In this document: one piece after another, positions 1-7,700 of the stretch
Layout of the letters: each line of letters opens with the position of its first letter
How positions within the stretch are numbered: position 1 is the stretch's first letter
From: Candidatus Zixiibacteriota bacterium
GTDB lineage: Bacteria; Zixibacteria; MSB-5A5; GN15; JAAZOE01
DNA length: 7,827 nt
Assembly (NCBI GenBank): GCA_012797915.1
Contig: JAAZOE010000225.1
Span: 1-7,827 of the forward strand
Direction of reading: 5' to 3'
The notes under the pieces: generated by a model
The model's database searches: none
What the model saw: only the letters and a program-made list of their open reading frames with translations
What the model was told of the DNA's origin: nothing
Program-made: the position numbers and the translations under genes

Positions 1-1
1 G

Positions 2-322
2 CGCCTCGATTGCCGCGACCTGAAGCTGGAGGAACTGGCGGTATCGTCAGAAGGGGGAAGGATCCGAATCATGCTCGGGACGACTGTCCCGCAGTCGAAA
101 GTGACGCTGCAGGGGGCGGAGGCCGATTTCCGCCTGACTCTTCCTCCCGAATGCGGCCTCCGGGTGCAAAGCGGCAACGAGGAAATGGCCCGCTTTCTGA
201 ATCGGCTCGGCCTGATCGGGTCGGGAACAATCTTCACGACGGCCGGTTATGATACCGTGAAGGCCAAAATCGAACTCGAGCTGGCCCCGAATGTGACGCA
301 ACTGGCGATAGACTATTTTTGA
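2..322 (+). CDS. C-terminal part of a toastrack/LiaF-like beta-solenoid protein (5' end outside window)
   Basis: An open frame enters from the left edge with no in-frame stop and ends at TGA 320-322, giving 106 visible residues. The sequence alternates short hydrophobic strands with turns (LDCRDLKLEELAVSSEGG, then RIRIMLG, then KVTLQGAEADFRLTLP, then GLRVQSG), closing with a segment on the pattern 'GY-DTVKAKIELELAPNVTQLAIDYF'. This is the look of the right-handed beta-solenoid toastrack / LiaF C-terminal / DUF4097-like family, whose members usually sit at the membrane or in the envelope behind one or more N-terminal transmembrane segments. Those segments would be upstream and are not visible. 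An internal ATG at 71 could begin an 83-residue product, but it lies mid-domain and has no convincing ribosome-binding site, so I treat the gene as 5'-truncated by the window. The family call rests on strand pattern only, and the function is unknown. An intrinsic terminator follows 24 bp after the stop. Confidence 0.6.
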   Translation, partial: RLDCRDLKLEELAVSSEGGRIRIMLGTTVPQSKVTLQGAEADFRLTLPPECGLRVQSGNEEMARFLNRLGLIGSGTIFTTAGYDTVKAKIELELAPNVTQLAIDYF

Positions 323-346
323 TGTCTCGGAATAGAGAGGTTCACC

Positions 347-377
347 ACCCCCGGTCATGGCGGTCGGGGGTTTTTTT
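347..377 (+). terminator. Intrinsic (rho-independent) terminator
   Basis: A perfect 7-bp stem, ACCCCCG (347-353) pairing with CGGGGGT (365-371), encloses an 11-nt loop and runs straight into a T tract (371-377). It lies 24 bp after the stop of the upstream gene and about 30 bp before the next start. It should therefore end the upstream transcript and separate the two genes. An AT-rich TATATATATT (377-386) follows and could be a -10 region for the next gene, but I see no matching -35 element. Confidence 0.9.
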
Positions 378-408
378 ATATATATTGGCGGCGGCAAAAG
401 GAGGCCGG

Positions 409-1170
409 ATGAGAATTTCGTCACTTGCCGCCGTTATTCTGGCCGGCGTACTGCTGGTCGCCGCCGGTTGCGGACAAAAAGCCGAATCCACGCTGGATCG
501 GGTGGAAAGAACCAAGGTGTTGCGGATCGGGACCGATGCCACCTATCCACCGTTCGAAACGGTCAACACCGCCACCGGACGGCCGGAAGGATTCGATATC
601 GACCTGGTCGAGGCAATCTGCGCCCGACAAGGATGGCGGGCCGAGATTATCGTCACGCCGTTCGACGGAATCGTCCCCGGCCTGACTGGAGAGAAATACG
701 ACCTGATTATTTCCGCCTTCACGATTACGCCGGAGCGGGCCGGGGCGGTCTTGTTTTCCGATCCCTATTACGACGCCGGGCAGTCGATCGCGGTGCCGCT
801 GGAAGAGACGACCATAAAAACCCTGGCGGATCTGACCGGGAAGAAGGTCGGCGTTCAACTGGGAACGACCGGAGAGCGGCTGGCGAGCTCATTGCCCGGA
901 GTCGAGGTGATTTCCTTCGAGAATATCGGGTCGGCATTTATCGATATGGAAAACGGGCGGCTCGACGCCGTACTCAATGACCTTCCAACCTCAACCAAAC
1001 TCATCGGCACCCGCGGGCGGGCGATGATTGTCGCCCAAGGATTGTCAGACGAGAAGTACGGGATGGCGGTTCGGCCGGCCGATACCACCCTCATCGAGGC
1101 CGTCAACCAGGCTTTGCAGGAATTCAAAGAATCGGGCCTGATCGAACAGCTGCAGGCAAAGTGGTTTTAA
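409..1170 (+). CDS. Polar amino-acid-type ABC transporter substrate-binding lipoprotein (SBP family 3)
   Basis: This is a complete 253-residue protein, normal length for bacterial solute-binding protein family 3. ATG 409 is chosen because AAGGAGG (398-404) precedes it and because it gives a proper lipoprotein signal: MRISS, a hydrophobic stretch, then lipobox AAGC with the lipidated Cys at residue 21. The mature N-terminus reads LRIGTDATYPPFE (38-50), the usual first strand. The family signature is GFDIDLVEAIC (61-71). By analogy with HisJ and GlnH, ligand-contacting elements are TITPER (Arg110, carboxylate), GTTGE (152-156) and DAVLND (Asp191, amino group). The second lobe closes with FKESGLIEQLQAKWF at the C-terminus. 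The protein should capture an amino acid or similar small zwitterion at the envelope and deliver it to an ABC permease. No permease or ATPase gene follows within the window, so it is an orphan or works with a distant transporter. The exact substrate cannot be read from the sequence. Confidence 0.95.
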   Translation: MRISSLAAVILAGVLLVAAGCGQKAESTLDRVERTKVLRIGTDATYPPFETVNTATGRPEGFDIDLVEAICARQGWRAEIIVTPFDGIVPGLTGEKYDLIISAFTITPERAGAVLFSDPYYDAGQSIAVPLEETTIKTLADLTGKKVGVQLGTTGERLASSLPGVEVISFENIGSAFIDMENGRLDAVLNDLPTSTKLIGTRGRAMIVAQGLSDEKYGMAVRPADTTLIEAVNQALQEFKESGLIEQLQAKWF

Positions 1171-1255
1171 CCCGCTAAGACAATGTCCGGGGCCGGCCAC
1201 GGCGGATTTCTCCCGCTGACGCAGGGCGGAATCGTAAATCGTTTCACAAAATCCA

Positions 1256-1287
1256 GAAATCGGATTCATAGGTATGCATCCGATTTC
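1256..1287 (+). terminator. Candidate terminator or regulatory hairpin after the lipoprotein gene
   Basis: GAAATCGGAT (1256-1265) pairs perfectly with ATCCGATTTC (1278-1287) over 10 bp. After one mismatch, three more pairs (CAT 1267-1269 with ATG 1274-1276) close a 4-nt AGGT loop. It sits 86 bp after the lipoprotein stop. The descending arm ends in TTT but lacks a longer U tract, so termination would be weak. The A/T ends make it nearly symmetrical, so it could act on either strand. A protein-binding inverted repeat is an alternative reading. Confidence 0.5.
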
Positions 1288-1392
1288 ACTATTCTCCGGT
1301 TTGGGAATAGCTGCATTAATTCTGAGCAATTATTTTATCGGTCCCCGACCTGATATTTTGGTTTAATGAAGATTGATTTTATCGGATATCGG

Positions 1393-1438
1393 ACGGCCGT
1401 TCCATCCCGGGCCGTAATCGCTTGATTATAAAGGCGAT
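1393..1438 (+). other. Two adjacent small hairpins
   Basis: ACGGCC (1393-1398) pairs with GGCCGT (1410-1415) around an 11-nt loop. Immediately after, ATCGCTT (1417-1423) pairs with AGGCGAT (1432-1438), including one T-G wobble. Neither is followed by a T run typical of a terminator. They lie upstream of the predicted promoter, so they would act as DNA sites or as part of a read-through transcript. Function is unknown. Confidence 0.3.
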
Positions 1439-1464
1439 AATTTGTTTCCGGGGGCACAATCTGC

Positions 1465-1492
1465 TTGACAGTTTTCGGTTGACAATTATATT
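1465..1492 (+). promoter_or_regulatory. Predicted sigma70-type promoter of the giant repeat-protein gene
   Basis: TTGACA (1465-1470) is a perfect -35 element. It is followed after 16 nt by TATATT (1487-1492) as the -10 element. Transcription would start near 1498-1500, giving a leader of about 205 nt before the ATG at 1704. A second exact TTGACA (1479-1484) lies in the spacer, but no good -10 is found 16-18 nt after it. The duplicated -35 sequence may be coincidence or a second weaker start. Confidence 0.6.
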
Positions 1493-1498
1493 TTATCG

Positions 1499-1703
1499 GG
1501 AAATGAGCTAGGCCCCCACCTCGTTTTTCCCCATACTTGCGCCGGCAGGTCATTTGGTCTGCTTTTACGCATCTGGTATGCTACATGTTAACATGTCGGG
1601 ATAAGACTGAGTATGAATCTATGCGTCTACAGAACCTACCGGCTGGACAGAGTAAGCGAGACGGCGGGAAACTGCCGCGGAGTTGAAACCTTTGGGAGGA
1701 CCT
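1499..1703 (+). promoter_or_regulatory. Long structured 5' leader of the giant gene
   Basis: The predicted untranslated leader is about 205 nt. It contains ACGCAT (1567-1572), complementary to ATGCGT (1621-1626), enclosing a 14-bp perfect palindrome. Farther down is a 6-bp hairpin with a GAAA tetraloop: CGGCGG (1662-1667), GAAA, CTGCCG (1672-1677), ending 17 nt before the GGAGG at 1695-1699. I compared it by eye with c-di-GMP-I and -II, cobalamin, TPP, glycine and fluoride riboswitch consensus features and could not match any. It may be an unrecognised cis-regulatory RNA or simply a long leader. Confidence 0.35.
1583..1596. promoter_or_regulatory. 14-bp perfect palindrome, possible operator
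   Basis: ACATGTTAACATGT is its own reverse complement over all 14 bases. It lies about 85-100 bp downstream of the predicted transcription start. That could place a dimeric regulator on the DNA as a roadblock or, in RNA, form a hairpin inside the ACGCAT/ATGCGT stem. No regulator gene is visible to pair it with. Confidence 0.35.
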
Positions 1704-1775
1704 ATGCTTAGGCCCGGACATAAATACCTGGTGGCGGCGATGCTGGTTTTGGTATCGGTTTCACCGCTCCGGGCG
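1704..1775 (+). other. Sec signal peptide of the giant protein
   Basis: Residues 1-24: basic n-region (Arg3, His6, Lys7), hydrophobic core YLVAAMLVLVSVSPL (8-22) and a signal peptidase I site L-R-A before Phe25. There is no lipobox, so the protein is released to the periplasm or beyond rather than lipidated at this end. Confidence 0.85.
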
Positions 1776-4700
1776 TTCTATGACGGCGACAACCAACCTG
1801 ACGGCCAACCACCGAATTACTCGCTGTTGGATTCCAGCTATTTCCTGGGGGCGCCCGAGTTTGCCGGCTATACTGCCCGTGAATTGGGCGGTTACTATAT
1901 TTTCAAGGACGAGCAGAACGGCCGATGGAACGTCATGGGTCTGGTTTGGCCGGGCGGGACGCTCTACGAGCAGGTCCATGGCTCCGTCCTGGTCCAGATG
2001 GACGCCGAACCCCAGGAAGGGGTGAACGTCTGGCCGATCGGCTATTACTATACCGGCGATCTGCGCAAAAACGACCGGTGGGGCTGGACGAAATGGCCCG
2101 ATGAGGTCGCTCCCAATCTGTATGAAATCTGGTGGGATTTCACCATCGATGTGGCCCGCCTGTCCCGAATCACCGACCGACTCGATACCGTCGGGATTTC
2201 CTTCACCGGGTGCGCCTTCGATTTCAACCTCTGGGCGACCGGGCATTTTGCGGCCTTCACCGCCGCGCAGGTGAAGGTGGGGCCTGACATGATCCCGCTG
2301 ACGGATATTCCGGCCTTCGTCGATACCTATCCCGGCCTGGCCGACCAGTATCAGGGGAGCACCCCGCGCCGGGAACCGAATACCAGTAATTTTACCCTGA
2401 AAGATTTTCCGGGAGAGAGCTTCAACACCGACGGCCTTCTTCCGGCCGATGATATTTACGGCGGCGCCCGCGTCTATGAAGCGAACGGCGTGCAGTTTTC
2501 GGTGTCCGCCTGCCTGCCGCCGGGGAACAATCCCCCCGTGTTTCTGCCGCCGATGGGAACGACTAGGGAGTTGACCCTCTGCCTTGGCTCCACCATTACC
2601 GATACCATCCGCGCGACCGATCCCGATGAGGGGGATATCCTGACGATGGAACTCCTATCCGGGCCGGGGGTGTTGACCTCCTCGCCGGGGCCGTCGTCGC
2701 TCGACGGATACTTTGCCTGGACGCCGACCGCCGCCGGCACGTATACCGTCGTGTACCAAGTTACCGATTCGCACGGCTTGTTCGCCGTGGATTCCCTGAC
2801 CTATACGATTACCCTGAATCAACCCCCGACCGCGCAGGCGGACGATACGGCTATCGCTGTCTGTTGGCCGGGCAATCCCGTCTGCCGGACGGTCACTGCG
2901 ACCGATCCCGAAGGCGATCCGCTGATGTTCACCCTTCTGGACGGGCAGGGGAGTATCGATCCATCGACCGGCGAACTCTGCTTCACGCCCGAAACTGCCG
3001 GCGACTACGGTTTCCTCGTGGCCGTGAACGATACCTGCGGTGCGGACACGGTTTCTTTCGTGATAACCATCGCCGAGAATACTCCGCCGCAGATCAATCC
3101 CTATGATTCGCTGGTCGTGGCCTGCGCCGTCGATACCATCTGCTTCAATGTTACCGCGTCCGATCCCGATACCGGCGACAGCCTGGTGATTATCCCTCTG
3201 TCCGGCCCGGGACAGTTTACCCTGACAGGCAACGGCCTCGGACGGCAATGTTTCCTGCCGGCGGACGTCGATTCGGCCCGCTATGTCTTTACCTACGGCG
3301 TGACCGATGACTGCCTGCGTGATGAAGGCCTCAATAAACTGGTGCCGCCCCCGTCGACCGATTCCATCATCATCATCGTCATTACCAATCGTCCGCCGAC
3401 CATCGTTTGTCCGGACGTTCAGGCAAAGCTGTTGTGCGCTCCGGAGATGATCTGCCATACCTTTGGGACCGCCGACCAGGAAGAAGTGACCTGGACGCTT
3501 TTATCCGGGACGGGATCAATCGATCCGGTCACCGGGCGGTTGTGTTTCTATGCCGGTTCCTCGGGCCGGTACTCGTTCACGGTCGCGGCCGCCAATGCCT
3601 GCGGCGCCGATACCTGCACGGCCGTCTTCGACGTGACCCTGGATTCGCCGCCGACGGTGTCCATCCCCGACACCACCGTGCGGTTGTGCGCCCTGGAGGA
3701 AATCTGCCTGCCGATAACGTATGCCGATCCGGACGATAATATCGTCAGTATCGCGGTTCAATCCGAAAAATATATCGTCACTCCGCCCGGCATGGTCTGT
3801 TTCACCCCGACCGGTCCGGGGACTTATGAGATCATCGTCACCGTGGCCGATTCCTGCGGCCATGCCGCCTCCGATACCGCCTCCGTCGAAGTGGTGCTGG
3901 ATGCCGCGCCGGTCCTGGCTTGTCCTCCGGAACCGATTATCGCCGCCCTGTGCACGGCGGATACGATCTGCGTCCCGATCGGCGTGGAACCCTCGGGAAG
4001 CGCAATCAACGTGACGACTCCGGGGGCCTGGTATGAAAACGGCCAGGTCTGCTTCTTCGCCGCCGAAAGCGGCGAGTACCGGATAACGGTTACATCCGCC
4101 AATGACTGCGGCGCGGATACGTGCGAAATCGTCGCTCAGGTAACCGTCGGCATCCCGCCGATCCTTACCTGCCCGCCGGACGAGAGCAGACACCTCTGCG
4201 GTCCCGATTCGATTTCGATTCCGGTGACGGTTTCCCCGGCCGAGGCCGTGATCCGGGTGTTGCCGGACGGAGTCTATCGGAATGGATGGGTGACCTTTTA
4301 CGCCGGGACGGAAGGAACCCGGTGTCTGACGATAATCGCCGAGACCGAATGCGGTGCCGATACCTGCGGCGTTTGTGTCGACGTCACGTTCGACAACCTG
4401 CCCCAGGTCGTCCTGCCCGATACGGCCGTGGCTCTGTGCGCGGTCGAGGAAATCTGCCTGCCGGTGAGCGTCACCGATGCTGATAACAACCTCGCCGATA
4501 TCACGGTTTCCCCGGCGTGGGCTGCTCTGGTCGATGAACAGATTTGTTTCATGCCCGAGGGCGCGGGGAGATATGAAATCGTCGTCACGGCGGTCGATTC
4601 CTGCGGTAACCGGTTTGCGGATACCGCCCGGGTCGATGTCGCCGTAAATACACCCCCGACGGTTTCCATTCCCGATACGACGGTGTTTATCTGTGGTCCG

Positions 4701-7700
4701 ACCGAAGTTTGTTTGCCGGTGACGGCGAGTGATCCTGATGGAAACATCGTGTCGATAGCGACCGAACCGCCGGCCGTGTATGACGTCGAAACCGGAACGG
4801 TCTGCCTGACCGTGATGGAATCCGGTACTTATATAGTTACGGTCACCGCCGTTGACGATTGCGGCGATTCGGTGACCACGACGGCGAATATATTCGTTTC
4901 CGCCAACAATCCACCGATGGTGACCGCCCCCGGGGATACCTCGGTAACTCAGTGCGACCCGGTGGAAGTGTGCCTGAGCGGGATCGCCGGTTCCGATCCC
5001 GAAGACGGCGTCCTTGCGGTAACGGTGACGCCGAATATCGGTCAGTTCTCTGACGGCATCTACTGCTTCCTGCCGGATACGGCCGGAGTCTATACATTGA
5101 TTATGACAGTGGCCGATGCCTGCGGGGCGACCGATGCCGATACGGTTTTGGTGACGGTGGCGCGGGGGGCGACACCGGTGGTGACCTGTCCCGAGCCACA
5201 GACGGCCGCTTTGTGTCAGCCCGATTCGATCTGCGTTCCGGTGAGCGTCAGTCCGGCCGAAGCGATCGTAACGATTCTCGAGCCGGGGGCCGAATATCGC
5301 GATGGAAACGTCTGTTTCTATGCCGCGGAGGACGGCGTCTATCAATTCACGGTGGTGGCCGCCAATGAGTGCGGCGCGGACACCTGTACGGTCACGGTGA
5401 ATGTCACCGTCGGCATTCCCCCGATTGTCAGTTGCCCCGGAACTCAGAACAGGCATGTGTGCGGTCCCGATTCGCTCGCGATTCCGGTGACGGTCAGCCC
5501 GGCCGATGCCGCGGTGCGAGTTCTGCCGGCCGGCGTCTATGATAATGGCTTGGTGACGTTCTGGGCCGCAACGGCGGGGACCCACTGTCTGACGGTTATT
5601 GCCGAAACGGAGTGCGGTGCGGATACCTGCGAAGTGTGCGTCAATGTCACCTTTGACTTGCCGCCGGTGGTGAGCCTGCCCGATTCGACTGTGACGCTTT
5701 GTCAGCCGGGCGAAATCTGCATCCCGATGACCTTCACGGATCCGGATGATAATATCGCCAGCATCACCGTCGAACAGCCGGGATACAAGCTGACGGAAGG
5801 GTTCGTCTGTCTCAACATCGATGCCTCCGGTATCTACCGGGTTATCGTGACCGTAACCGATTCCTGCGGGTTGAGCGATGTCGATACCGCGACGGTGACG
5901 GTGACGCTGAATATGCCGCCGGAGGTCTCGGTGCCGGATACGGCCGTCTTCATCTGCGGGCCGACGGAAATCTGTCTGCCCGTGACCATGAGCGATGGCG
6001 ACGGCGCCATCGACTCGGTGGTGGTGACGCCGCCGGCGTTCTACAACGAAGCCACGCAATCGGTCTGCATGATCGTCAGCAAGAGCGGAACCTACGACCT
6101 GATGGCTATCGTCTATGACGACTGCGGCTCTTCCGCCTCCGCCATCGCCACCATCACGGCCGCGCTCAACCATCCGCCGGAGGTGACCGCGCCGGGAGAT
6201 ACGGCGGTGTTCCAGTGTCTGGCCGAGGAAATCTGTTTGAGCGGATTCGCCGCCTCCGACCTCGACGGCAACCTGGTTGACTTGAGCATTACTCCCGCGC
6301 TCGGCGAATTCGTCGACGAAACTTATTGCTTCACCCCGAGCGCGGCCGGAACCTATATCCTCGCGGTCACGGCCGCCGATTCCTGCGGCGCCACCGCGAC
6401 CGACACCGTCCGGGTGACGGTGACGTGGAATCAGCCGCCCACCGTGGCCGTCAATGACTCGTCCGTGTTCGCCTGCCAACTGACCGAAATCTGTCTGCCG
6501 GTGACGATGTCCGATCCGGATGGCGCGGTGGATTCGGTGGTGGTCGGCCCGGTCGGGTACCTCGATATCGTCAAACAGATGATCTGCGTCCCGGTGTCCG
6601 AAGCCGGAACCTATGAGATAACCGTAACGGTCTTCGACGACTGCGGCGCCTCGGCCTCCGATGCCGCCCGGCTGACTGTCACGATCAACCGCCCGCCGGC
6701 GCTGGTGACTCCGCCGCAAATACCGATGACGCTCTGCGAACTGAAGCCCGTCTGCGTCGATATCACCGTCTCCGATCCCGACGACAATCTGGCCGACGTG
6801 CGGGCGACCACGTCCTGCGGCGGCCCGGTCATATATGATCCATTGACGCATAAGCTCTGCTGGACGCCGGATGCGTTCGGCCTGTGCAGCCTGACTGTCA
6901 TCGCCGGCGACGGCTGCGGCGCGGCCGATACCGCGCTGGCGACCGTGCTGTTTACCCCGGGGACCCTGCCCGACCCCATCTGTCCGCCCGATACGATCGT
7001 CCGACTCTGCAACCCGGGCGAAGTGTGCCTGATCGTCGGTTCGCCGGGACACAACGTCACGGTCCACCCGACCTACTTTAACTACGACCCGGCGACCGGG
7101 AAACTCTGCTACAACGTCGACGGCAGCCGCGTGGATACAGTGTGGGTCCTCGATGCCACCGACTGCGGCGTCGATTCCTGCCGGTTTGTCATCCGGACCA
7201 TCGTCAACCAGGGACCGAAAATTACCGGCGAACCGGTGACGGAGGGACGGTTCTGCGACCCGTTCATCCTGTGCCTCGGGGTGACGATCTCCGATCCGGA
7301 GAACAACATCGCCTCCGTTGTCGCCGACGGCTGCAACGGTGCGGCCTATGATCCGGCCACCCGGAAGGTGTGCCTGCCGATCAGCGACGATATCGACTGT
7401 ACGCTGCGCGTGACCGTGACCGATTCATGCGGTCTGTCGGCCGCCTGGAGCACCCGGGTGGTGATGCGTCGGAATAACGCCCCGGTGGTTACGGCGCCGG
7501 AGTTGAAAACGATCGTCCGCTGCGATACCGATACGACGGCGGTGGTCATTCCCGAATTCTGCGTTACCGACGCCGAGTACGATCCGATCGAGATGGTATT
7601 GGATTCCGGTCTGGGGATCTTCGATTTCAATCCGACCACCAACTGCGGCGTGCTGACCTTCACCCCGCCGACCAATGATTCCGCGCAGTATTGTTTCCGG

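Larger units (their letters stand above)
1332..1499 (+). repeat. Three direct copies of ATTTTATCGG
   Basis: The exact 10-mer ATTTTATCGG occurs at 1332-1341, 1376-1385 and 1490-1499, all in the same orientation within 168 bp. The first and third copies share more: both are preceded by CAATTAT, with a 2-nt length difference (1327-1341 and 1483-1499). The third copy overlaps the -10 element and likely start point of the predicted promoter. Three same-strand sites ending at a promoter suggest binding sites for a regulator of the giant gene, but no known regulator motif is recognised. Confidence 0.5.
1171..1703 (+). other. 533-bp non-coding intergenic and regulatory region
   Basis: I find no credible gene in this stretch on either strand. 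It is more AT-rich in its middle than the flanking genes. It holds a long hairpin, three copies of a 10-mer, two further hairpins, a near-consensus promoter and a structured leader, each listed separately. Short reading frames exist but lack ribosome-binding sites or recognisable products. Confidence 0.8.

Noticed and set aside
1191..1198. GGCCGGCC palindrome after the lipoprotein stop
   Set aside because: Short palindrome expected by chance in GC-rich DNA; no T tract, and the longer hairpin at 1256-1287 is a better termination candidate.
1366..1425. A 19-codon + strand frame (MKIDFIGYRTAV...)
   Set aside because: No ribosome-binding site, lies across the ACGGCC hairpin and one copy of the 10-mer, and is too short to support.
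1335..1553. A 72-codon - strand frame in the intergenic region
   Set aside because: No ribosome-binding site upstream on that strand, low-complexity basic product with no recognisable motif, and it covers the predicted promoter of the opposite gene.
1613..1711. A 32-codon + strand frame whose stop overlaps the start of the giant gene
   Set aside because: The overlap could suggest translational coupling, but there is no ribosome-binding site before its ATG, it crosses the predicted hairpins, and its product (MNLCVYRTYRL...) resembles nothing known.
3366..3377. ATC x4 run coding Ile-Ile-Ile-Ile
   Set aside because: Too short for a phase-variable tract; trinucleotide units would not shift the frame, and the residues fit the last beta strand of D3.
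2655..3458. A 267-codon open frame on the - strand
   Set aside because: Same codon register as the shadow frame above, same composition, same cause.
3516..7067. An 1183-codon open frame on the - strand opposite the giant gene
   Set aside because: It lies in exact codon register with the sense gene, so it stays open only because the sense strand avoids TTA, CTA and TCA codons there; it ends where the sense gene uses TCA (3516-3518). Its Arg/His/Gly/Asp-rich product merely mirrors the sense repeats and has no recognisable domain.
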